In this document: positions 26,712-35,395 of the stretch, in pieces
How positions within the stretch are numbered: position 1 is the stretch's first letter
Layout: every line of letters begins with the position of its first letter
Source: Xenophilus sp. E41
GTDB lineage: Bacteria > Pseudomonadota > Gammaproteobacteria > Burkholderiales > Burkholderiaceae_C
Assembly (NCBI RefSeq): GCF_003671765.1
Contig: NZ_QPIB01000001.1
Span: 248,001 to 312,000 of the forward strand
DNA length: 64,000 nt
Reading direction: 5' to 3'
Position numbers and translations under genes: made by a program
Notes under the pieces: generated by a model
What the model was told of the DNA's origin: nothing
Database searches by the model: none
What the model saw: the letters and a program-made list of their open reading frames with translations, nothing else

Positions 26712-28090
26712 TGGACCGCCGACGCTTCTTCTCCGGTGCCGTGGGCGGTGCGGTCGCTGCCGCGGCCGTCAGCCGTGTCGCGCTCGCGGCCGTGCCCGAG
26801 GCACCCGCGCAGACTTCCGCCGCCACCGCGCCGCCGCTGCTGCCGCCCGACGGCCGGCCCTACGACCCGGTGGTCACGCTCAACGGCTGGACGCTGCCCT
26901 GGCGCATGAACGGCAAGGTCAAGGAATTCCACCTGGTGGCCGAACCCGTGGTGCGCGAGATGGCACCGGGCTTCAAGGTCAACATGTGGGGCTACAACGG
27001 CCAGTCGCCGGGCCCGACCATCGAGGTGGTCGAAGGCGACCGGGTGCGCATCTTCGTGACCAACCGGCTGCCCGAGCACACCACGGTGCACTGGCACGGC
27101 CAGCGCCTGCCCAACGGCATGGACGGCGTGGGCGGCATCACGCAGCCGCACATCCCGCCGGGCAGGACCTTCGTCTACGAGTTCACGGCAAGGCGCCCCG
27201 GCACCTTCATGTACCACCCGCACGCCGACGAGATGGTGCAGATGGCGATGGGCATGATGGGCTTCTGGGTCACGCACCCGCGAGATCGCGCGCATCCGGC
27301 CATTGCCCGGGTGCAGCGCGACTTCTGCTTCCTGCTCGGCGCCTTCGATGTCGAGCCGGGCAGCGCCACGCCCAGGGTCAACACCATGACCGACTTCAAC
27401 ACCTGGGCCTTCAACAGCCGCGTGTTTCCCGGCATCGACTCGATGAACGTGCGCCAGGGCGACCGGGTGCGCATCCGCGTGGGCAACCTCACGATGACCA
27501 ACCACCCGATCCACGTGCACGGCCACGAGTTCGAGGTGACGGGTACCGACGGCGGGCCCGTGCCGCCCTCCGCCCGGTGGCCGGAGGTGACGGCCGACAT
27601 CGCGGTGGGCCAGATGCGGCAGGTGGAGTTCGTCGCCGACGAGGCCGGCGACTGGGCCTTCCACTGCCACAAGTCGCACCACACCATGGGGCCGATGGGC
27701 CACGAGGTGCCGACCATGATCGGCGTCGAGCAGAAGGACCTGGTCGCCAAGATCCAGAAGCTGGTGCCCGACTACATGGTGATGGGCGACAAGGGCATGG
27801 CCGACATGGGCGCCATGGAAATGCCGCTGCCCGACAACACGCTGCCCATGATGGCCGGCCAGGGTCCCTTCGGCCCGGCGGAGATGGGCGGCATGTTCAC
27901 GCTGCTGAAGGTGCGCCGCGATCAGAAGCCGGGCGACTACCGCGACCCGGGCTGGTTCAGGCACCCGGCCGGCACGGTAGCGCGCGAAGTGCCGGACGAC
28001 CGCGCACCGCCGGCGCCGCGCGCGCCGGGCGCCGGGGCGACGCCTGCAGCCAACGCGGTGCGCAAGCCCACAGGTGGCCACGACCATTGA
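26711..28090 (+). CDS. Multicopper oxidase (periplasmic copper resistance)
   Basis: A 459-residue multicopper oxidase. The signal MDRRRFFSGAVGGAVAAAAV is twin-arginine type, so it is exported folded. Copper ligands are complete: HTTVHWHG, TFMYHPHADE, HPIHVHGHEF and FHCHKSHHTMGPM, the last supplying the type 1 site. A Met-rich tail (MVMGDKGMADMGAMEM and following) is typical of cuprous-ion oxidation. It probably oxidises Cu(I) in the periplasm. The frame is open upstream through 25265 but that part is the TolC gene in another frame. Confidence 0.93.
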   Translation: MDRRRFFSGAVGGAVAAAAVSRVALAAVPEAPAQTSAATAPPLLPPDGRPYDPVVTLNGWTLPWRMNGKVKEFHLVAEPVVREMAPGFKVNMWGYNGQSPGPTIEVVEGDRVRIFVTNRLPEHTTVHWHGQRLPNGMDGVGGITQPHIPPGRTFVYEFTARRPGTFMYHPHADEMVQMAMGMMGFWVTHPRDRAHPAIARVQRDFCFLLGAFDVEPGSATPRVNTMTDFNTWAFNSRVFPGIDSMNVRQGDRVRIRVGNLTMTNHPIHVHGHEFEVTGTDGGPVPPSARWPEVTADIAVGQMRQVEFVADEAGDWAFHCHKSHHTMGPMGHEVPTMIGVEQKDLVAKIQKLVPDYMVMGDKGMADMGAMEMPLPDNTLPMMAGQGPFGPAEMGGMFTLLKVRRDQKPGDYRDPGWFRHPAGTVAREVPDDRAPPAPRAPGAGATPAANAVRKPTGGHDH

Positions 28091-28105
28091 CGCCCGATGT
28101 CGTTT

Positions 28106-28146
28106 GCTATTCTTTTCATAGCTGCCGGCGCCCGTCCTGCGGGCGC
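28106..28146 (+). repeat. 41-bp double-hairpin repeat, copy B
   Basis: The best-formed copy: GCTAT-N7-ATAGC (28106-28122), 5 nt, then GCGCCCG-TCCTG-CGGGCGC (28128-28146), both stems perfect. It lies between the multicopper oxidase and DUF411 genes, where it could also weaken or process the shared transcript. Confidence 0.8.
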
Positions 28147-28179
28147 TGCAGCCCTTTTATCCCTGGAGAATCCGATCCC

Positions 28180-28656
28180 ATGAACACACCGACTTCGAAC
28201 CGCCGCCGGCTCGTGCTGCAGGGCGCCGCGGCGCTGCTCGTCCCGCCGCTGCTATCGCGCCAGGCCTTCGCCGCCGCGCCAATGGTCGAGATCTGGAAGG
28301 ACCCGAACTGCGGCTGCTGCCAGGACTGGGTCAAGCACCTGAACATGAACAAGCTCGCCACCCGCGTGCACGACAGCGGAAACGCCGAGGCGCGTGCGCG
28401 CCTGGGCATCCCCGCCAAGCTCGGCTCCTGCCACACCGGAAGCGTCGGCGGCTACGCCATCGAGGGCCATGTGCCCGCCGGTGCCATCCATCGCCTGCTC
28501 AAGGAAAAGCCGCAGGCCATCGGCCTCGCCGTCCCCGGCATGCCCATCGGCTCGCCCGGCATGGACGGCCCGGCCTACGGCGGCCGCCGCGACCCGTACG
28601 ACGTGCTGCTGGTGCTGGCCGACGGCAGCACGCGCGTGTTCCAGCGCGAGGCCTGA
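28180..28656 (+). CDS. DUF411 domain copper-related exported protein
   Basis: A 158-residue protein starting at ATG 28180 with CTGGAGA upstream. The Tat-like signal NRRRLVLQGAAALLVPPLL precedes a thioredoxin-like DUF411 domain: VEIWKDPNCGCCQDWVKHL with a CGCC motif, SCHTGSVGGYAIEGHVP and KPQAIGLAVPGMPIGSPGMD. DUF411 proteins occur in copper/silver resistance clusters and are proposed metal-binding proteins. Context here, after the multicopper oxidase, supports this. Confidence 0.9.
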   Translation: MNTPTSNRRRLVLQGAAALLVPPLLSRQAFAAAPMVEIWKDPNCGCCQDWVKHLNMNKLATRVHDSGNAEARARLGIPAKLGSCHTGSVGGYAIEGHVPAGAIHRLLKEKPQAIGLAVPGMPIGSPGMDGPAYGGRRDPYDVLLVLADGSTRVFQREA

Positions 28657-28691
28657 GAAGGCGTGAGCGAACACCCATCCAAGGACCGACC

Positions 28692-28985
28692 ATGAAACGA
28701 CTGACCATCTCCCTCGCCGCCGCCCTCCTCGCTTCCGCCGCATTCGCCCAGGCGGCACTGCCGAAGGTCGAGGCCGAAGTGCGACGGGTCGACACCGCCA
28801 CGCAGAAGATCACGCTCAAGCACGGCGACATCCCCAACATCGACATGGGCGCCATGACGATGGTGTTCCGCGTCAAGGACCCCGCCCTGCTCGACAAGGT
28901 CAAGGCCGGCGACAAGGTGCTGATCACCGCCGACAAGGTCGACGGCAACCTCACCGTGATGTCGATGGAGCCGGCGAAGCCCTGA
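28692..28985 (+). CDS. CusF-like periplasmic copper-binding protein
   Basis: A 97-residue exported protein with signal ending ASAAFAQ. The OB-fold core ITLKHGDIPNIDMGAMTMVFRVKD contains the His and the MGAMTM methionines that form the Cu(I)/Ag(I) site in CusF. It would shuttle copper in the periplasm. It closes the copper cluster and lies 35 nt after the DUF411 gene. Confidence 0.92.
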   Translation: MKRLTISLAAALLASAAFAQAALPKVEAEVRRVDTATQKITLKHGDIPNIDMGAMTMVFRVKDPALLDKVKAGDKVLITADKVDGNLTVMSMEPAKP

Positions 28986-29000
28986 CGCTGGCCGCGCCGT

Positions 29001-31274
29001 TCAGGCGCCGAAGTCCAGCGCGCCCGTGAGGTCGCCCATCGGTCGGCCGCCGTTCTTCACCAGTGCCGCATCGCGTGCTGCTACGCCGTCGAGCATGGGC
29101 AGCGACCAGCGGTGGCTGATGAAGCGCAGGATCGACGCGGTGTCGTACTGCGTCCTGTCGACGAAGCCCTTCTTCGCGAAGGGCGAGATCACCAGTGCGG
29201 GAATGCGCGTGCCCGGGCCCCAGCGGTCGCCCTTGGGCACCGTGGCGTGGTCGTAGAAGCCGCCGTTCTCGTCGTAGGTCACGACGACCAGCATGTGCTT
29301 CCACTGCGGGCTGGCCTGCAGTTTGGCGATGAGGTCGGCGATGTGCCGGTCGCCGTCGCTCACGTTGGCGTAGCCGTTGTGCTGGTTCAGGTTGCCCTGG
29401 GGCTTGTAGAAGCTCACGGCCGGCAGCGTGCCCTTGGCCAGGTCGTTGAGGAAGTCGGCGTCGAAGTCCTTCAGGTGCGCGGCGCGCTCGTCGGCGTGGG
29501 TGGCCGGGTCGAAGCGTGCGTAGTAGTTGAAGGGCTGGTGGTGGAACTGGAAGTTGGGCGTCTGCGCCGCGGGCGGCACCGCGGCCGGGAACTTGCGGTC
29601 GCCCTCGGCGGTGGCCAGGGTGCTGTTCCACGCGCCGGCGTACCAGGCCCAGCCCAGGCCCCTGGCGCTCAGGCGGTCGCCGATGGTGGCCTGCGTCTGC
29701 GCGGGCAGCGTGGTGGCCTTGGACGGGTCGGCATAGGCATGCGAGGCGTCAGTGGTGGCCGGCGCATTGCTGCTCGGCTGGAAGGGCGGCTGCATCGTGT
29801 TGACAGCGTAGAAGCGGCCGTCGGCGTCCTTCGGCGTGAGCGTGCTGTCGTTGGCGTAGGTGGGCGCGCCGTCGAGCACCGAGGCCGGCGCGCTGGCCGC
29901 GGGCGTGAGGCGCACGAAGTTGCCGGCCGCATCGGTGTCGATGGCCGAGATGGAGGCCTTGGCCGGCGAGCTGGCTGCGTCGGCGTTCGGGTAGATGGGC
30001 GCGCAGCCGCAGACCAGGTACTGGTGGTTGAGGAAGGAACCGCCGAAGGCGCCCATGAAGAAGTTGTCGGCCAGCGTGTACTGCTGGGCGATCTTCCACA
30101 TCTTCATCGCACTGCCGTCGAAGTAGCCCATGCTCAGCGCGCCCGCGTCCGAGTACGCGGCGAACTTGTCGTTCGCGCCGCCGTCGATCTGCATCTGGTT
30201 GTTGTAGAAGCGGTGCACCAGGTCGCGCGTGATCACGCCCTGGTCGACCACCGTGCCGGTGTTGAAGAAGCCCTTGGGGTCGTCGATGCGGAACATCGCG
30301 TTGGGCATGCCCACCGTCTGCGCCTGCGTCACGGTGGTGGTCTGGCCCGCGGCCGTCACGCCGCCCCACACCGGGGGCAGCACCGGCAGCACGCTGCCGT
30401 CGAAGTCCTTCTGCGGTGCGACGCTGCCGATGGCGCTCGGGTTCACGCCCGGAATGCCGTTGGCGCCGGGGAACAGGCCGTAGAGGTTGTCGAAGCCGCG
30501 GTTCTCGGCGTAGATGACGACCACGTTCTCGATGCCATCGAGCGCGAAGCGGTTGCGCAGCGCCGCCACGCGGCTGCCGCTGTCGCCGGCCTCGTCCACC
30601 GCCTCGGCGATGCGTTCGAGCGACTGGTCGCTCTCGTTCTGCAGCGCGGCCTGGGCCGATGCGTCGGCCAGCGTGTTGAAGTCGCTCAGCAGCTGGGCGG
30701 GCGTGACGCCGATGCGCGCCGCCAGCGCGCTGCTTGCCGCATCGAAGTTGCCACCGTTGGTGTCCATCAGCGCGACCAGCTCGGTGCTCACGCCGCTGAC
30801 CACCGCGTTGGCCTGCGCCGGTGCGCGGAAGACCATCGGCCGCGTCACGGGCGTGACGCTGCCGGTCGCCGGGTCGTAGCGCTGCGCGCCGGTACCGATC
30901 TCGGCCACCACCGGGCCCTGGCCCTGCAGGGTGAAGGCGCCGTGGTCGTCGGTGGTGGCGCGGGCCTCGCCGCTGTCGCAACGGCCGTTGCCGTTGGCGT
31001 CGATGCACACCGTGGCCTGGCGGTAGTAGCTGCCGGTCACGACGCCGCGGGTCGTCGGGGACGACGTGCCGCCCGTGCCCGTGCCGCCGCCCGAACCGTT
31101 GTTCGAGCCGCTGCCGCTGCCGACGATCGGCAGGAAGCCGCCACCCCCACCCCCGCCGCCGCAGGCCACCACGAGGGCGGCCGCGGCCAATGCCGTGGGC
31201 CAGGGAGAGAAGCGGCGCAGAGGCCGGCGTGCGCGCGGCGCCGTCGGCGCGGTCGAGGGTGTGGGGTTCATCAT
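29001..31274 (-). CDS. Lipoprotein acid phosphatase / phosphoesterase (AcpA/PLC family)
   Basis: A 757-residue exported protein. Its lipobox VVACGGG is followed by a poly-Gly stretch and a Ser/Gly/Thr linker. A small N-terminal domain (VCIDANGNGRCDSGEA and following) precedes the phosphoesterase domain from about residue 250: NVVVIYAENRGFDNLYGLFPG, VSFYKPQGNLNQHNGY and VVVTYDENGGFYDHATVPKGDRWGPG. This pattern fits the non-specific phospholipase C/AcpA acid phosphatase family. Start could be ATG 31274 or 31271, or TTG 31277. Confidence 0.87.
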   Translation of the reverse strand: MMNPTPSTAPTAPRARRPLRRFSPWPTALAAAALVVACGGGGGGGGFLPIVGSGSGSNNGSGGGTGTGGTSSPTTRGVVTGSYYRQATVCIDANGNGRCDSGEARATTDDHGAFTLQGQGPVVAEIGTGAQRYDPATGSVTPVTRPMVFRAPAQANAVVSGVSTELVALMDTNGGNFDAASSALAARIGVTPAQLLSDFNTLADASAQAALQNESDQSLERIAEAVDEAGDSGSRVAALRNRFALDGIENVVVIYAENRGFDNLYGLFPGANGIPGVNPSAIGSVAPQKDFDGSVLPVLPPVWGGVTAAGQTTTVTQAQTVGMPNAMFRIDDPKGFFNTGTVVDQGVITRDLVHRFYNNQMQIDGGANDKFAAYSDAGALSMGYFDGSAMKMWKIAQQYTLADNFFMGAFGGSFLNHQYLVCGCAPIYPNADAASSPAKASISAIDTDAAGNFVRLTPAASAPASVLDGAPTYANDSTLTPKDADGRFYAVNTMQPPFQPSSNAPATTDASHAYADPSKATTLPAQTQATIGDRLSARGLGWAWYAGAWNSTLATAEGDRKFPAAVPPAAQTPNFQFHHQPFNYYARFDPATHADERAAHLKDFDADFLNDLAKGTLPAVSFYKPQGNLNQHNGYANVSDGDRHIADLIAKLQASPQWKHMLVVVTYDENGGFYDHATVPKGDRWGPGTRIPALVISPFAKKGFVDRTQYDTASILRFISHRWSLPMLDGVAARDAALVKNGGRPMGDLTGALDFGA

Positions 31275-31486
31275 CAAGGTGTCGTGAGGGGAGGAAGGCG
31301 GTGCGGCAGTCCCAGTGGGCCCTGCCGCCAGCGCGCCGATGCTCGTCGCGGGCGGTGACGAAGACGTGGCAGAAAACTGACCATCCGAGTCAGGAAGTGC
31401 GCGCCGCGGGCCTGCCCGTCGCGTTCGTCACGTCCCTGACATGCGCGCGGCGTAGGGTGCGGCCCCTCGTGTTGTCGCTCCACGCC

Positions 31487-32848
31487 GTGCGCGTTCTTCC
31501 CCGCTCCCTCCGCCGCACCTGCCTGGCCGCAGTGGTCTGTGCCGCGCTCCTGGCTTCGCCGCTGCTGGCGGGTTGCCACGGCACGGCCGATGCCCCGACC
31601 GCGGGCGCCGCAGCGTCCGACGTCGGTGCCGCGCCCGCCGCCGAGCGCGCGCCTGCGCCGGCCCACCTCGGCGCCACCTACGCGCCGCGCGACGGCCATC
31701 CCCTGCCCTCCGCCCGCGTGCTCACCGACCTGGGCCGGCAGATCTTCTTCGACGCCTCGCTCTCGGCCTCGGGCCGTATGTCCTGTGCGAGCTGCCACGA
31801 CCCGGCCCATGCCTACGGGCCGCCCAACACCCTGTCCGTGCAGCTGGGTGGCCCCGCACTGGACCGGCCCGGCCCGCGTGCGACGCCCGCGCTGCGCTAC
31901 CTGGAGACGCTCGCGCCCTTCACCGAGCACCACCACGACAACGACGGCGACGACAGCATCGACGCCGGCCCGACCGGCGGCCACATGTGGGACGGGCGCG
32001 CCGGCTCCGCGCACGCGCAGGCGGGCATGCCGCTGCTGTCGCCCGACGAGATGGCCAACGCCTCGGTGGACGACGTGGCCCGCAAGCTCGCCGCGAGCGG
32101 CTATGCGGCGCAGATGCGCGAGGCCTTCGGCACCGATGTGTTCGACAGGCCCCGGACCGCCTTTGCTGCGGCAGGCCTCGCGCTGGAAACCTTCCAGCAG
32201 TCGCCGAAAGACTTCTATCCCTTCAGCAGCAAGTACGACGCCGTGCTGCGCGGGCAGGCGAAGTTGTCGGCCGCCGAAGCGCGCGGCCTCGCGGCCTTCA
32301 ACGACGAGCGCCGCGGCAACTGCGCGGCCTGCCACATCAGCAGCGTGACGGCCGATGGCGCGTTCCCGCTCTTCACCGACTTCGGGCACGTCGCGCTGGG
32401 CGTGCCGCGCAACCGCCAGCTGCCGGCCAACGCCGATCCCGCGCACCATGACCTGGGCCTGTGCGGCCCGCTGCGCACAGACCTCGCCGACCACCCGGAG
32501 TACTGCGGCCTATTTCGCACCCCCACGCTGCGCAACGTGGCGCTGCGCGGCGCCTTTTTCCACAACGGTCGCTTCCATTCGCTCGAGGAGGTGGTGCGCT
32601 TCTATGCGCAGCGCGACACGCGCTCCGAGCGCTGGTACCCGCGCGACGCCAGGGGCCGGGTGCAGAGGTTCGACGACCTGCCGGCCGCCTACCACGACAA
32701 CGTCAACGTGGAGCCGCCCTTCGGCGGCGAACCGGGCGGCAAGCCGTCGCTGAGCGATGCCGAGGTGCGTGACATCGTGGCCTTCCTGAAGACGCTGACG
32801 GACGCCGACCTGCTGCCCACGTCCGGCGCGCCGCCCCGGCGCCCCTGA
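31487..32848 (+). CDS. Di-heme cytochrome c peroxidase family protein (MauG/CcpA-like)
   Basis: A roughly 450-residue periplasmic lipoprotein (lipobox LLAGC) with two CXXCH heme sites: CASCHDPAHAYG near residue 101 and CAACH near 280. The conserved GRQIFFDASLSASGRMSC, GHMWDGRAGS and FRTPTLRNVALRGAFFHNGRF identify the CCP/MauG family. It would reduce hydrogen peroxide or oxidise an unknown partner. Start is uncertain: GTG 31487 is used, with GTG 31469 and GTG 31457 as in-frame alternatives. Confidence 0.87.
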   Translation: MRVLPRSLRRTCLAAVVCAALLASPLLAGCHGTADAPTAGAAASDVGAAPAAERAPAPAHLGATYAPRDGHPLPSARVLTDLGRQIFFDASLSASGRMSCASCHDPAHAYGPPNTLSVQLGGPALDRPGPRATPALRYLETLAPFTEHHHDNDGDDSIDAGPTGGHMWDGRAGSAHAQAGMPLLSPDEMANASVDDVARKLAASGYAAQMREAFGTDVFDRPRTAFAAAGLALETFQQSPKDFYPFSSKYDAVLRGQAKLSAAEARGLAAFNDERRGNCAACHISSVTADGAFPLFTDFGHVALGVPRNRQLPANADPAHHDLGLCGPLRTDLADHPEYCGLFRTPTLRNVALRGAFFHNGRFHSLEEVVRFYAQRDTRSERWYPRDARGRVQRFDDLPAAYHDNVNVEPPFGGEPGGKPSLSDAEVRDIVAFLKTLTDADLLPTSGAPPRRP

Positions 32849-32860
32849 GCGGGCCGGTGC

Positions 32861-34132
32861 TCACGCCCCAAAGCGCCGCGGATCGAAGGGGGCCAGCGCC
32901 GGCCAGGCGCGGCCTTCGGTCAGCAGCCGCGCCACCCACAGGCCGGTGCGCGCCGAGGCGCCCAGCCCCACGTGGCCGTGGCCGAAGGCGAGCACGACGT
33001 CCTCGCTGGCGCGCGACAGGCCGATGCACGGCAGCCCGTCGGGCAGGCTCGGGCGGTGGCCCAGCCACTGGCGCACCTCGACCGCATCGGCCTGCGCCGC
33101 GAGCGCCGGAAACATGCGCAGCAGGTGCCGCCGCAGGATCTCGGCGCGGCGCCAGTCGGGCGCGGCGGCCAGGCCGGCGATCTCGACCTGGCCCGCGGCG
33201 CGCAGGCCGTCACGCATGGCGTGCACGATGAGCTTGCCGTCGGCCGCCATCATGGGCGTGCGCGGTCCGGCGGCGGCGCCTTGCAGCATCACGTGGTAGC
33301 CGCGCTCGGACTCCAGCGGCACCGGCGTGCCGGCGGCCGCGGCCAGCGCGGCCGAACGCGCGCCCGCCGCGATCACGGCGGCGTCGGCCGCGATCTCGCC
33401 GCGCTGGGTCCGCACGGCGCGCAGGCGGCCGGCTTCGATGCGCAAGCCGGTGGCGCGGCCCGCGTGCCACTCGGCACCGAGCACCGACGCATGCCGTGCC
33501 AGCGCCGCCACGTAGGCGCCGGGCTGGCGGCAGTGGCCCGCTTCGGGTACGTGGATGCCCAGCGTGTAGCCGGCATCCAGCGCGGGCTCGCGGGCACGCA
33601 GCATCGCGGCGTTCCATTCCTCCCACCGCACGCCGGTTCGCGCCCGCACGCGCCAGGCCAGCGCCTCGCCCTCGAATTCCTCGCGCGAGCGGTACACATG
33701 CAACAGGCCACGCTGCTCGATCAGCTCGGGCACGCCCGCCGCCGCGGCCAGTCGCGCATGCAGCGCGGGCGCATCGACGAGCAAGGTGCGCAGCGCGTCG
33801 GCGGTGGCTTGCACGCGGGCCTCCGTGCGGCCCGAGGCGAGGTAGCGCAGCAGCCAGGGCAAGGCGCGCGGCAGATAGGTCCAGCGCACCGCCAGCGGCC
33901 CGAGCGGATCGGCCAGCCAGCCCGGCACCTTGCGCCAGGCGCCGGGCAAGGCGGGTGGCACCACCGAGTGCGAGGACAGCCAGCCGGCGTTGCCATAGCT
34001 TGTGGCCTGTTCGCCACCGGGTTCGCCGGGCTCGACCACGGTCACCCGCAGGCCGGCGCGCAGGGCCTCGATCGCGCTCGCGCAGCCGATCGCGCCGGCA
34101 CCGATCACCACCACGTGGCGACGCGCATTCAT
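32861..34132 (-). CDS. FAD-dependent D-amino acid dehydrogenase family oxidoreductase
   Basis: A 423-residue DAO/DadA-family flavoprotein. The dinucleotide motif is HVVVIGAGAIGCASAIEALRAG, followed by VTVVEPGEPGGEQATSYGNAGWLSSHSVVPPALPG, typical of DadA. C-terminal elements SLPDGLPCIG and LAFGHGHVGLGASARTG are also family features. It would deaminate D-amino acids to keto acids. Start chosen at ATG 34132; ATG 34150 adds six residues. Confidence 0.88.
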   Translation of the reverse strand: MNARRHVVVIGAGAIGCASAIEALRAGLRVTVVEPGEPGGEQATSYGNAGWLSSHSVVPPALPGAWRKVPGWLADPLGPLAVRWTYLPRALPWLLRYLASGRTEARVQATADALRTLLVDAPALHARLAAAAGVPELIEQRGLLHVYRSREEFEGEALAWRVRARTGVRWEEWNAAMLRAREPALDAGYTLGIHVPEAGHCRQPGAYVAALARHASVLGAEWHAGRATGLRIEAGRLRAVRTQRGEIAADAAVIAAGARSAALAAAAGTPVPLESERGYHVMLQGAAAGPRTPMMAADGKLIVHAMRDGLRAAGQVEIAGLAAAPDWRRAEILRRHLLRMFPALAAQADAVEVRQWLGHRPSLPDGLPCIGLSRASEDVVLAFGHGHVGLGASARTGLWVARLLTEGRAWPALAPFDPRRFGA

Positions 34133-34351
34133 CTGTCCATCCACGGTCATGCGGGGATCGTAAGGGCCTCGCCCCTGCCGCGGACACGCCGAGTGCAATC
34201 GGACCGCAGCCCCCGTCCGGCGGGCACGGCGGGCAAATTCATCACATTCGTTACCAATTCCACGGCATCTGCCACGAACAGGAAAGGCGGATGCAAAGCG
34301 TCACGAGCACCAGGGCTCGGATGGCGGAAGCCGCGCCTATGATGCCGCCCG

Positions 34352-35395
34352 ATGTCCCACGCACCTGCCCGCTCCCCGCGCTCGCTGCACAGCGACGGCG
34401 CCATCACCGACATCGCCGGCATCGAGGTCGGCCACTTCACCGACGAGCGGCGGCCCAGCGGCTGCACCGTGGTCCTCGCGCGTGAAGGCGCGGTGGGCGG
34501 CGTCGACGTACGCGGCGCGGCGCCCGGCACGCGCGAGACCGACCTGCTCGCCCCCGGCAACTTCGTGCAGCAGGTGCATGCGATCGTGCTCGCGGGCGGC
34601 AGCGCCTGGGGCCTGGCCGCGGCGGACGGCGCGGTGCGCTGGCTGGAGGAGCGCGGCGTGGGCCTCGACGTGCGCTACGGCACGCTGCCGATCGTGCCCG
34701 CCGCCGTGCTCTTCGACCTGCCGCTGAGCCATGCCGACGGCGCGCGCGTGCGGCCCGATGCGGCCGCCGGTTACGCGGCCTGCGAGGCCGCATCACGCGA
34801 GGCGCCGGCCGAAGGCAACGTGGGCGCCGGCGCGGGCGCGCTGGTGGGCAAGCTCTTCGGCGCGCAGCACGCGATGAAGGGCGGCATCGGCACCGCGTCG
34901 GTCACGGTGGGCGGCGTCACCGTCGGCGCGCTGATCGCCTGCAACGCGCTGGGCGACGTGGTCGACCCCGACACCGGCGCGGTGCTGGCCGGTGCGCGCA
35001 CCGACGACGGCCGCGCGCTGCGCGACACGCGGCGCTCGCTGCTGCGCGGCGAGCTGCCGCAGCCGCTGCTGGCCGGCACCAACACCACCATCGGCGTGGT
35101 CGCCACCGACGCGGTGCTGACCAAGGTGCAGGCCAACCGCCTGGCCGCGGTGGCGCACGACGGCCTGGCCCGCGCCATCAACCCGGTGCACACCATGAGC
35201 GACGGCGACACGCTGTTCGCATTGGCCACCGGCCGCGTGCCGCTGCAGGGCGACGCCCCCGGCATGACGGTGCTCTCGACCATGGCCGCCGAGGTGGTGG
35301 CACGCGCGACGGTGCGCGCCGTGCGCGCGGCGCGCACGGTGCAGGTGGGCGACTGGCGCGTGCCGGCGATGAACGACCTCGGGGGCGCGCCATGA
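34352..35395 (+). CDS. P1 family (DmpA-type) N-terminal nucleophile peptidase
   Basis: A 347-residue member of peptidase family S58/P1. Members self-cleave to alpha and beta subunits, freeing a Ser or Thr nucleophile. Here the likely junction is GTNTTIGVVATDA, around residue 245. N-terminal IAGIEVGHFTDERRPSGCTVVL and GNVGAGAGALVGK are typical. Such enzymes act on small amides or beta-peptides. It overlaps the TAXI gene by 4 nt (ATGA). Confidence 0.88.
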   Translation: MSHAPARSPRSLHSDGAITDIAGIEVGHFTDERRPSGCTVVLAREGAVGGVDVRGAAPGTRETDLLAPGNFVQQVHAIVLAGGSAWGLAAADGAVRWLEERGVGLDVRYGTLPIVPAAVLFDLPLSHADGARVRPDAAAGYAACEAASREAPAEGNVGAGAGALVGKLFGAQHAMKGGIGTASVTVGGVTVGALIACNALGDVVDPDTGAVLAGARTDDGRALRDTRRSLLRGELPQPLLAGTNTTIGVVATDAVLTKVQANRLAAVAHDGLARAINPVHTMSDGDTLFALATGRVPLQGDAPGMTVLSTMAAEVVARATVRAVRAARTVQVGDWRVPAMNDLGGAP

